Part shown: positions 1-6,074 of the stretch, piece by piece
How the letters are laid out: each line of letters opens with the position of its first letter
Position numbering within the stretch: the stretch's first letter is position 1
From: an uncultured Christensenella sp.
GTDB taxonomy: Bacteria; Bacillota; Clostridia; Christensenellales; UBA1242
Length of the DNA stretch: 6,074 bases
Direction: 5' to 3'
Assembly (NCBI GenBank): GCA_949293915.1
Contig: CASFFJ010000174.1
Location: 1-6,074 of the forward strand
Program-made: the position numbers and the translations under genes
Notes under the pieces: generated by a model
The model's input: only the letters and a program-made list of their open reading frames with translations
Told to the model about the DNA's origin: nothing
Databases searched by the model: none

Positions 1-432
1 CAACAATCAATCGGTGTATTTGAATACCTAACAAATAAATATCCAGATTTGAAAGATATTGAAGTATATGGAGATGCAGCAGGCGCATTCAATCAAAGAC
101 TTGATAATGACTTTGTAACAATTGATAATATTGCAACACGTTATGGAATAAGAGTTAATCTTCATATATTACCAGGTAATCCAAAGATTACACAAAGATT
201 ATCAATATTTCGAGTAAAGATAAAAGACTATAAATATAAGTTTAATCTTGACCAGATGAAAAAAACTAATTATGTATTTGAAAATACTCGAATTGACTTA
301 CCAACAGGAAAAACAATTAAACCAACTAAACAGGAACTTGATACAGAACCTGATTTAATATATACACCACACGCAATAGATGCAATAAGTTATTTAATGT
401 ACTATAATGAATTCACAAAGGAAGGATTTTAA
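1..432 (+). CDS. Phage terminase large subunit, C-terminal nuclease domain (5' end outside window)
   Basis: This is the motor/nuclease subunit that cuts concatemeric phage DNA and drives it into the procapsid while docked on the portal. Only the last 144 residues are visible, and the ATPase domain lies off the left edge. The reading frame is open from base 1, so the TTG at 49 is an internal Leu codon and not a start. The RNase H-like nuclease signature is present: a beta-strand ending in VYGDAAG (Asp at residue 25, bases 73-75) and a late HAIDAISY motif (Asp at residue 127, bases 379-381). These match the second and third metal-binding acidic residues of the terminase nuclease family, and the first would lie upstream. 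Between them PGNPKITQRLSIFR fits the segment in which terminases recompute DNA ownership and specificity. The gene ends in TAA, 5 bp before the portal start, as expected for a packaging operon. The family call is firm; the subfamily is not resolved. Confidence 0.9.
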   Translation, partial: QQSIGVFEYLTNKYPDLKDIEVYGDAAGAFNQRLDNDFVTIDNIATRYGIRVNLHILPGNPKITQRLSIFRVKIKDYKYKFNLDQMKKTNYVFENTRIDLPTGKTIKPTKQELDTEPDLIYTPHAIDAISYLMYYNEFTKEGF

Positions 433-437
433 CGATA

Positions 438-1910
438 ATGGAACAATATGAAGGTTTACCATTCTTTATAGGAACTGGTGTAAAAGTACAGCAAGAAAAA
501 CTTTCAGGAGTTCAAAATGCAATCTATAGAAGATTTAGAAATATTAATGACTGGGCTAAAAGATATACAAGAGGCCAGTGTGTAAAAAGAGCAATAAAAG
601 ATGATAAAGCAGGAGCAGTACAAAATGTTAATATGATGTACGCATACAATGCTTATTATAAATTCTTACACCAATCCTTATTATCTCTAAAAGATAGCTT
701 TAGAATATCAACAAGTAAATTTCAAGTTGATATAGAACGTCCAACAAGTATTATGAAATCATATCTTGAAGCTCTTCAACTTCAAAACGACTTAATCATT
801 GATGATGCTATACTTTATGGATGTGCAGCAATTCTAACTGACGTTTATCTTGAGCCAGGTCAAGAACCACAGATACTATTAAATAGAGTTAAATCAGCTA
901 AACTTGTATATGATTTTGAACAACCTGGAGTAGGATGTTTTACAATTCGTATCACACCTGAATTAGCTTATAAATATACATTCTTATCTGAATATCGAAG
1001 AATGCAACTATATAATCGAAGTATTTCAGATGCAGAAAGCGTTGCAGAATTGAGAGTATTTGTAGGTGAATTAGTTGTAAATAACAAGCTTGATAATTAT
1101 CTTGCTTTAATATTTAATAGACAAGTAATCTATGCAGAACGTAATCGTGATTTAACATACCTTAGAGCAGTATCAATCAACGATAAAAATGACGACTACT
1201 CACCTATATACACTGCTATGAAAGCATCAGAATTAAGTAGAGATACTTATAAACTAATATTTGATTACAACGAAGAAAATGTAAATCCAATTAGAGCTGG
1301 TGCATTTAATCTCGATGCTACTGCTTGGGAAGAAGCAAAAAGAACAAGATATCTTAAATTACAACCAATAGGTACAGAACTTCAAACTTTATTACCAGGT
1401 CAATTAGATTTAGCGTCATTAATTACAGTTCAAGAAAATATTCAAACATTAGCACAACAAGCAACAGGTTTGAATGAATATACACTTGGACAGGCTACAG
1501 GAAGTGTGAGAACACTTGGTGAAGCAATGATGTTATCTGATAGCGCATCAGGTATATTGAACATTTTATCAAATAAGATTAAACAACAATTAATGTTACC
1601 TATACTTGAAGATGTTCTCGAAATTCTAAAAATTGCAACAGAAGATATAACAGATATCTTTGATGAAAGTTTACATATTGATGTAGATATTGCAAAAGAC
1701 CAGCAAGAAGTTCAAGTATTGATGAATTTGATTAATATGCCTATGTTTGGTGCTGTAATTCAAGGATTAGATAGTACGCAAGCTATTCAATTATTTAGAT
1801 GGATACTTGAGAAATTACATATAACAGGTACAGCATCAGTATTTGATGCACTAATTGAGAATAGTAATAACAATAACAATAACAATAATAGGAGTGTTAG
1901 ACAACAATGA
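438..1910 (+). CDS. Phage portal (head-to-tail connector) protein
   Basis: This would be the dodecameric ring at the unique capsid vertex through which terminase pumps DNA and to which the tail attaches. At 490 residues it is in the usual portal range and slightly shorter than T7-type connectors. The N-terminal third is helical and Tyr/basic-rich, followed by a mixed wing region (about 95-245). The C-terminal half has typical portal features: a helical stretch at about 300-345 with QENIQTLAQQATGLNEY, the loop GQATGSVRTLGEAMML (351-366), then long helices QQLMLPILEDVLEILK (383-398) for the stem/crown. The tail is low-complexity: eight consecutive Asn (477-484) before RSVRQQ. The start is ATG, with AAGGAAGGA at 418-426 as ribosome site, 11 bases away. 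The position directly after terminase supports the call. The TGA stop overlaps the next start by 4 bp. Function rests on pattern and synteny, with no search run. Confidence 0.87.
   Translation: MEQYEGLPFFIGTGVKVQQEKLSGVQNAIYRRFRNINDWAKRYTRGQCVKRAIKDDKAGAVQNVNMMYAYNAYYKFLHQSLLSLKDSFRISTSKFQVDIERPTSIMKSYLEALQLQNDLIIDDAILYGCAAILTDVYLEPGQEPQILLNRVKSAKLVYDFEQPGVGCFTIRITPELAYKYTFLSEYRRMQLYNRSISDAESVAELRVFVGELVVNNKLDNYLALIFNRQVIYAERNRDLTYLRAVSINDKNDDYSPIYTAMKASELSRDTYKLIFDYNEENVNPIRAGAFNLDATAWEEAKRTRYLKLQPIGTELQTLLPGQLDLASLITVQENIQTLAQQATGLNEYTLGQATGSVRTLGEAMMLSDSASGILNILSNKIKQQLMLPILEDVLEILKIATEDITDIFDESLHIDVDIAKDQQEVQVLMNLINMPMFGAVIQGLDSTQAIQLFRWILEKLHITGTASVFDALIENSNNNNNNNNRSVRQQ
1860..1889 (+). 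repeat. AAT/AAC trinucleotide tract encoding the portal Asn tail
   Basis: The codons AAT AGT AAT AAC AAT AAC AAT AAC AAT AAT give Asn-Ser followed by eight Asn. Three perfect copies of the hexamer AATAAC occupy 1866-1883. Unit gain or loss would come in multiples of 3 and would keep both the portal frame and its stop. The tract sits directly upstream of the Shine-Dalgarno site of the next gene, so it also forms an A-rich, unstructured lead-in to that ribosome site. Confidence 0.85.
1890..1894 (+). promoter_or_regulatory. Ribosome binding site inside the portal 3' end, for the 518-residue capsid-like gene
   Basis: AGGAG lies inside the last portal codons, 12 bases before the ATG at 1907. That spacing is longer than the usual 6-9. 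Because the start overlaps the portal stop as ATGA, initiation may depend partly on ribosomes finishing the portal (translational coupling). Coupling is an inference from the arrangement. Confidence 0.65.
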
Positions 1911-3463
1911 CAAACTTTAATGAAAGCAAATTATCAAAAATTATTGCACGTGCGATAGCAGCTCCAGAAGATAGAGCACCATTTACTGCACTTGCAACAC
2001 CAGTTTATTGCCCGTCTAATAATGGTGTCCGAGCAAATAGACTAACAATTATTAAACCATTTCCAATTGCTACAATTCAACAAGCACAATCAGGTGCATC
2101 AGGAAGTCCAAGTAATGTAGAAGGTTCATATAGTGTAGGTGGTGATAGAACAAATATTACTACTACTACAGAAGTAGATTACACTACTGATACAATTGCA
2201 TATATGGATAATTTCTTTGATGCAGACCAAGAATTAGATTTTACAAAAGATTTTGATATTGAATTTACTTATGTATATCCAACATCACAAGCAGCAGGAA
2301 ATCAGTATACATACTTCAACTATAATGAAGAAGATGATGGTATGTATTCAAATACTATTGAAATTCGTGTTAATGCAACTGTAGCAGAAAGTGCAATATC
2401 AAATGTAGAAATTTCAGTCGGTTCAACAAAAGAAAATGCAACAGTTAATTTATTTGCACAAATGCAAGACCCACCGTTAGTAGTAGGTTCAGGATATAGA
2501 TTTAAATTTCATTGGAATGCATCAAGTGAGCATTTCGATATGACAATCACTGAATATGCAACTGGGCGTTTATTATATTCTGGAGTAAAACCTGGTGCAA
2601 GTCCTGATGGGGTTAAGACTGGAGCAGATGTACAGAATGGTAGTTATTATGCATTAGCAAATGTAAACAGTTATACTGCATCATCACCGTTGTTATCTAG
2701 AACTGATATAACTTATTCAACTGAATTTACACCAGCTAATAATAAAATGGATATAACTCTTGATAAAAGCATTGAATTAATCTATAATGTACCTTATGAA
2801 GTAGACCTTGAAACTGACATTAATCTTCAAGATTTAATTAAGGCAGATGCGCTTGTACAATTTAAAAAAGCAGTTAACCAAGAAATAGCTACTCTAATTA
2901 ATTCTAATAAAGCATCAATTACATCAGTATCAGCAGGTACAACATTAGCAGATACAATTGGTACTTTAATTGCAAACAATATTATTGATGGTACAGGCTG
3001 TAAATTTAGTGTATATAGTTACAATAATGGTGCACCAGTTGAATATATTCAAGGTGCAGACCAACTTAAATTTAGAAATTTAATTCAAAATGAAGATGAT
3101 TCGTTCCCTTTTGCAAATATTCAAGAAGCTAACGTACCTGCAATGTACTACATAAATAAACCTAGCTTAATACTTGACGAAACTAACTTTACAGAACTTC
3201 AAGTTGCTTTATGTGATGGCACTGTTAGAAGATATGCAACTGAAAAAATTAATTTTGATGTAGACTCTACTTCAAACTTGACTACAACTATTGGGGCTGA
3301 TGGTATTTTTGGTACTAACGATAGCTTTGCAGTAGCATTTACAGAACCTCATATATCAGTAACACCGAAACATACTGATTTTACTTATGATGTAAGTGTA
3401 GTAATTTACTTTGGAGTAGGTTTAATTTATCTTGATAATCTTCAAAAAATAACTTCAACATAG
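1907..3463 (+). CDS. Capsid-like protein: probable HK97-fold core with a large lectin-like (concanavalin/LamG-type) insertion
   Basis: This 518-residue virion protein is not a family I can name outright. Three parts are visible. Residues 1-61 hold a helical arm and the strand LTIIKPFPIATIQQA. Residues about 62-278 form a Ser/Thr/Tyr-rich, all-beta stretch. It has DFDIEFTYVYP (115-125), SNTIEIRVNA (148-157), LVVGSGYRFKFHW (191-203), FDMTITEYATGRLLYSG (210-226) and a closing RTDITYS (265-271), the strand rhythm of concanavalin/LamG beta-sandwiches. Residues 279-518 then resemble the neighbouring 328-residue capsid protein: ITLDKSIELIYNVPYEVDL aligns without gaps to INLDKPLRYAVGLPWEMQL. The C-terminus (DVSVVIYFGVGLIYLDNLQKIT) has the closing-strand pattern of HK97-fold coats. 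I infer a second coat protein, perhaps minor or vertex-specific, carrying a surface domain at its E-loop. A head fibre or decoration protein is the alternative. It overlaps the portal by 4 bp and ends in TAG, with TAA four codons after it. Confidence 0.6.
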   Translation: MTNFNESKLSKIIARAIAAPEDRAPFTALATPVYCPSNNGVRANRLTIIKPFPIATIQQAQSGASGSPSNVEGSYSVGGDRTNITTTTEVDYTTDTIAYMDNFFDADQELDFTKDFDIEFTYVYPTSQAAGNQYTYFNYNEEDDGMYSNTIEIRVNATVAESAISNVEISVGSTKENATVNLFAQMQDPPLVVGSGYRFKFHWNASSEHFDMTITEYATGRLLYSGVKPGASPDGVKTGADVQNGSYYALANVNSYTASSPLLSRTDITYSTEFTPANNKMDITLDKSIELIYNVPYEVDLETDINLQDLIKADALVQFKKAVNQEIATLINSNKASITSVSAGTTLADTIGTLIANNIIDGTGCKFSVYSYNNGAPVEYIQGADQLKFRNLIQNEDDSFPFANIQEANVPAMYYINKPSLILDETNFTELQVALCDGTVRRYATEKINFDVDSTSNLTTTIGADGIFGTNDSFAVAFTEPHISVTPKHTDFTYDVSVVIYFGVGLIYLDNLQKITST

Positions 3464-3555
3464 ATTAAATAATTTATACACATTTGGTGAGTTTATTAGT
3501 TAAGTAATCAATTGTGTTTTGTGTAGAAAACTAATATTTATAGGAGTAATACTTA
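3464..3555 (+). promoter_or_regulatory. Leader of the major capsid gene with inverted repeats and a strong ribosome site
   Basis: This 92-bp non-coding AT-rich leader carries AGGAG at 3542-3546, 9 bases before the capsid ATG. Two inverted repeats are visible: TATTAGTT (3494-3501) with AACTAATA (3529-3536), and TACACA (3477-3482) with TGTGTA (3520-3525). The two pairings cross each other, so together they would form a pseudoknot. The 3' arm of the first ends 5 bases before the Shine-Dalgarno site. TTGTGT (3512-3517) with TATTTA (3535-3540) at 17-bp spacing is only a weak promoter match. A separate leader suggests the capsid gene is expressed independently of the portal pair. The structures are A/T-rich and could be chance. 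Confidence 0.35.
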
Positions 3556-4542
3556 ATGACAGCTTTTACAACTGAAAGATGGGCTGATAAAATGTTATTC
3601 AGCCTGAAAGAAACCAAAGGTGGTTTTGCAGCAAGACTTGTTAATCATAATTTCCATAATCCAGGTGGAGACAAAGCTGATGCAGTAAAAGTAATCAATC
3701 CTACATTAACTGTAGTTGGTACTTCTCAAACAGCAGGCTACGATATGCCTGCATTCCAAGATGCAGCATCAACTACATTAACAATTAATCTTGATAAACC
3801 TCTTAGATATGCAGTTGGTTTACCTTGGGAAATGCAACTCAAAACGGAACACGATATCGAAAAAGGTTATAGATTAACTTGTGAAGATATGATTACTCAA
3901 CAACGTAATGCAAATGTTCAGGCTGCAATTGATGCAGACAGCAATATTCCAACTGTTGGTGGTGGTACTGCTGCTGCACCTGTTCAAATTACTGTAGATA
4001 ATGTATTATCATTTATTCGTAAATTCAGAGTTCAATTAATGAAAACTGGTGCTATTATGGAAAATGGTAAATACAGATTTGTTGACCTGGAAGAAAAGGA
4101 AAATACTTCTGAACTTTCTGGAGAGCAAACTCCTTTAACTGGTGAAGGTGCTGATGTTCCTGGTGTACTTGACGTTCAAGTAAGAGAAGCACTGCCTGTT
4201 TTAGGCGTTCCATCTGTAATTTATGAAATGATTTTAGAAGCTCAAACTAAATCAGGTAAAATGACAGAGGATAAAGAGTTCTACGGTCACGTTCCTGTAA
4301 TTGGTGGATTTGAAATTGTACTTGATGATAGTCTAGACCATTCAGGTGATACTTCAAATAAACACTATCAAATCTTAGCAGGTACTAGAAACTTAGTAAC
4401 AGAAGCATTTACAGCATCAAGAGCAGAAGTTATACCTGACCCAACTAAATATAGAGATATCCTTAGGGGTATGATTGTTTATGGTTGTGCAGTAACTAAT
4501 GCTAAATGTGGTGCACGTGGTTATTTCAAATTAACAGCATAA
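3556..4542 (+). CDS. Major capsid protein, HK97 fold
   Basis: This is the shell-forming coat protein, at 328 residues a normal length for a compact HK97-fold coat without a fused scaffold domain. The N-terminal arm (1-35) leads to a strand-loop-strand E-loop region: VKVINPTLTVVG (44-55), a loop with Tyr-Asp (62-63), then TTLTINLDKPLRYAVGLP (73-90). A long spine helix follows (about 97-126, ending QRNANVQAAIDAD). VDNVLSFIRKFRVQLMKTG (147-165) is the second P-domain helix, before MENGKYRFVDLE (168-179), equivalent to the usual 'rvlvl.p' strand. The A-domain part includes FYGHVPVIGGFEIVLDD (242-258), and DILRGMIVYGCAV (301-313) is the typical C-terminal closing strand pair. The ATG has AGGAG 9 bases upstream. 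Ala and Thr codons are often GCT and ACT, in keeping with strong expression. Its own leader and a following hairpin agree with a bulk product. It lacks the large insertion found in its upstream relative. Confidence 0.85.
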   Translation: MTAFTTERWADKMLFSLKETKGGFAARLVNHNFHNPGGDKADAVKVINPTLTVVGTSQTAGYDMPAFQDAASTTLTINLDKPLRYAVGLPWEMQLKTEHDIEKGYRLTCEDMITQQRNANVQAAIDADSNIPTVGGGTAAAPVQITVDNVLSFIRKFRVQLMKTGAIMENGKYRFVDLEEKENTSELSGEQTPLTGEGADVPGVLDVQVREALPVLGVPSVIYEMILEAQTKSGKMTEDKEFYGHVPVIGGFEIVLDDSLDHSGDTSNKHYQILAGTRNLVTEAFTASRAEVIPDPTKYRDILRGMIVYGCAVTNAKCGARGYFKLTA

Positions 4543-4545
4543 ACT

Positions 4546-4564
4546 AGGCAAGGCATCCTTGCCT
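4546..4564 (+). terminator. Strong hairpin after the major capsid gene; possible terminator or mRNA-processing stem
   Basis: A perfect 8-bp stem, AGGCAAGG (4546-4553) with CCTTGCCT (4557-4564), closes on the three-base loop CAT and starts 3 bases after the capsid stop. It is by far the most GC-rich structure in this AT-rich window. The bases after it (TGCTTATAG) do not form a clean U-tract, so it may be a leaky intrinsic terminator that lowers expression of the downstream genes. It could also be a stem protecting the capsid mRNA 3' end. Confidence 0.6.
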
Positions 4565-4590
4565 TGCTTATAGATAATACACAATTTGAT

Positions 4591-4604
4591 TTATTTATAA
4601 ATAA
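4591..4604. repeat. 14-bp perfect AT palindrome between the capsid and ejection-protein genes
   Basis: TTATTTATAAATAA reads the same on both strands. It lies 37 bases before the next gene's start and could be an operator or a weak promoter element. It holds only A and T, and chance palindromes are common in such DNA, so function is doubtful. Confidence 0.2.
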
Positions 4605-4640
4605 TGCAAGGAATGTATATAAAGAACAGGAGTATTAAAT

Positions 4641-5399
4641 ATGGGATTTAATAAAAATACCAAAGCATATAACAAAGAGATAATGCAATCTGGACTTGAA
4701 AGTAACAAAAGAATAAATGAAAGTTTAGATTTAATTCAGCAATATACTACAGATTATGCAGGAAGAAATCAATTTTGGACAGACAGACTAAATAATAGAC
4801 AACTTGATTTACTATCTGATAAATACCTTGCACAGAATGCAGCAATGATGAGAGGTCAATCAAGATTTGGTTCTAATTCATCTACAGCACTACAGCAAGA
4901 ACAAAATGCATACGAGCAACAAAACTATCTTGCAAATGTAGCAAATCAAAATGTTGAACTTGCAAACTTACTACAACAATCAGAACTTGAAGGATTATCA
5001 GGAGCTACACAGTTAAATATGCAAAACAGAGCACAAGGTGCCACGGCAGCTCAAAATGTTGATGCAGCTAATCAATCTTGGTTTAATACAATTGGACAAG
5101 GTTTATCAGCAGCAGGACAAGTTGTATCTATGTTTCCAGGAGTTGGTACAGCAGTAGGAGCAGGAATGAAAGCAGTAGGTGGAGTAATGCAAGGTTTAGC
5201 ACAACCAACATCACAAGATATTAGAACTCAACAAGGAATGTATATGACTGATTTTCAAAAAGCAATGAAACAAGGCGGATATCTTGGTGAAAAAACTAAT
5301 TATAGCTTGCAAGGTAACAATAATACATCATTATCAAGTGGATATCCAGATTTTTCAGTAAGGAATACAATACAAAATACAACAAGATATAAATTTTAA
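4641..5399 (+). CDS. Putative internal virion / DNA-ejection protein
   Basis: This 252-residue protein is not recognised by a named family motif. It has the composition of internal head proteins of podoviruses such as T7 gp14 or P22 gp7. A long Gln/Asn/Ala-rich helical region (about 10-145, e.g. ALQQEQNAYEQQNYLANVA) is followed by a Gly/Ala-rich hydrophobic segment (about 150-187, including FPGVGTAVGAGMKAVGGVM) able to insert into or cross a membrane. The C-terminus is polar and Asn/Thr/Tyr-rich, ending TTRYKF. There is no signal peptide at the N-terminus, as expected for a protein packed inside the head. The ATG has AGGAG at 4628-4632, 8 bases away. It follows the capsid gene after a 98-bp gap with a hairpin and precedes another virion-like gene. 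Role inferred from composition and position; a tail-fitting or scaffold-type protein is an alternative, although the hydrophobic segment argues against a scaffold. Confidence 0.5.
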   Translation: MGFNKNTKAYNKEIMQSGLESNKRINESLDLIQQYTTDYAGRNQFWTDRLNNRQLDLLSDKYLAQNAAMMRGQSRFGSNSSTALQQEQNAYEQQNYLANVANQNVELANLLQQSELEGLSGATQLNMQNRAQGATAAQNVDAANQSWFNTIGQGLSAAGQVVSMFPGVGTAVGAGMKAVGGVMQGLAQPTSQDIRTQQGMYMTDFQKAMKQGGYLGEKTNYSLQGNNNTSLSSGYPDFSVRNTIQNTTRYKF

Positions 5400-5421
5400 T
5401 ATTTAAAGGAGATTAATATAA

Positions 5422-6074
5422 ATGGCAAAAGTAATTGAAAATATATTTAGTTCTTTAACAACACCAGAACAAAGAAAACAATTAAAAGAAAATATTGATA
5501 ACTCTAAGCAATTCATATCTAATACAATGACTGACTTCGGTAATGTTATGAGAAGCTTAGGTAATATAGACCTTGGTACAATGTCAATAAATGATGCTAT
5601 TGATTATATGGTTAGTGTTACATCTGGCGATAGCGATAAATTATCTGATATTGCACTTGACTTAGCAATACAAGCTGGATTATTGATTGCATTTTCTGGT
5701 AAGATGCCTGCATCAGTAAGAAGGATAATTCCAAAAATTAAATCAATATTACCAAGTAAATCAGTATCTGGAGTTAAACAAGTATTTAAAGATATGAGTG
5801 AAGGTAAAGTTACTGGTGAAGTTAAGCAATTTATTGATAAATATAAACCTAATTTTGTACTAAAAGGCGAAGGTAGATTTAATTATCAAACTGGAAATCC
5901 ATTAAGAGGTGCAAAAAGAGATTACACTGAAACAACAGCTGAAAAAGCACTTAAAGAATTAGAAGCAGGTAAGGACTACCGAGTATTAACTCAAAAGCAA
6001 GGATTCGATGAACTTGGTTTAAACAAATATCCAGTACCTTATAAATCTAATTTACCAGTTAAATCAAATCAACC
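5422..6074 (+). CDS. Unrecognised probable virion protein, 3' end outside window
   Basis: The frame is open from an ATG to the right edge, giving 217 residues with no stop. The start is well fixed: AAAGGAG at 5405-5411 lies 10 bases upstream, and an in-frame TAA (5419-5421) immediately precedes the ATG. The N-terminal region (1-70) is helical and polar, from MAKVIENIFSSLTTPEQRKQ onward. A hydrophobic helix (about 76-92, IALDLAIQAGLLIAFSG) is followed by a basic patch (VRRIIPKIK, 99-107). The rest is Lys-rich and soluble-looking, with FNYQTGNPLRGAKRDYTETT (153-172) and a helix KALKELEAG. I recognise no catalytic motif. The 22-bp gap from the candidate ejection gene suggests one operon, and a second ejection-type or other internal head protein is a reasonable guess only. 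The gene itself is certain; its role is open. Confidence 0.6.
   Translation, partial: MAKVIENIFSSLTTPEQRKQLKENIDNSKQFISNTMTDFGNVMRSLGNIDLGTMSINDAIDYMVSVTSGDSDKLSDIALDLAIQAGLLIAFSGKMPASVRRIIPKIKSILPSKSVSGVKQVFKDMSEGKVTGEVKQFIDKYKPNFVLKGEGRFNYQTGNPLRGAKRDYTETTAEKALKELEAGKDYRVLTQKQGFDELGLNKYPVPYKSNLPVKSNQ

Noticed and set aside
49..51. TTG as the start of the first gene
   Set aside because: The frame is open back to base 1 with sensible terminase sequence (IGVFEYLTNKYPD) upstream, and there is no ribosome site. It is an internal Leu codon in a truncated gene.
1866..1889. AAT/AAC tract as a phase-variation switch or CRISPR-like repeat
   Set aside because: Units are multiples of three, so length change cannot shift the frame, and there are no spacers. 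It simply encodes an Asn-rich tail.
3461..3472. TAG stop of the 518-residue gene as a sign of stop-codon recoding
   Set aside because: Reading through adds only three codons before TAA, and all other genes work under the standard code with TAA or TGA stops. Nothing requires recoding.
3512..3540. Sigma-70-like promoter (TTGTGT, 17-bp spacer, TATTTA) before the major capsid gene
   Set aside because: The -10 box matches only about half of the consensus, and such matches are expected by chance in AT-rich DNA. It is kept only as a remark in the leader entry.

Overview
The window is a low-GC (about one third G+C by eye), densely packed stretch of a tailed-phage or prophage virion module. All genes lie on the + strand and read in the order terminase large subunit (C-terminal end), portal, a 518-residue capsid-like protein, the major capsid protein, a Gln/Ala-rich candidate DNA-ejection protein, and the start of a further unrecognised protein. 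This order, with a candidate ejection protein straight after the capsid gene and no long-tail gene in view, resembles podovirus-type packaging/head modules. Most genes have a good AGGAG-type Shine-Dalgarno site and the standard bacterial code is sufficient. Together with the low GC this fits a Bacillota-like host, but the host cannot be named from the sequence.

Layout: 1-432 is the terminase nuclease domain, cut by the left edge. 438-1910 is the portal, ending in an Asn tract encoded by AAT/AAC repeats. 1907-3463 overlaps the portal by 4 bp (ATGA) and is probably translationally coupled to it. A 92-bp leader with inverted repeats and its own Shine-Dalgarno site precedes the major capsid gene (3556-4542). 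A strong 8-bp GC-rich hairpin follows that gene at 4546-4564. After another short leader come the candidate ejection protein (4641-5399) and an open frame running off the right edge (5422-6074). No gene-free stretch exceeds 100 bases.

The most interesting point is that the 518-residue protein looks like a second HK97-fold capsid protein. Its N-terminal and C-terminal parts can be laid over the 328-residue capsid protein, with an ungapped 53-residue match just after the E-loop position. At that loop it carries about 220 residues instead of about 22, and the extra segment reads like a concanavalin/LamG-type beta-sandwich. I infer a head with two HK97-fold proteins: a plain one made in bulk from its own leader, and a lectin-bearing one coupled to the portal and so perhaps made in smaller amounts, possibly for vertices or surface display. 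No scaffold or maturation-protease gene lies between portal and capsid, the place where one is often found.

Together the genes would package DNA (terminase, portal), build the shell (two capsid-like proteins) and supply internal virion proteins for delivering DNA into the host.
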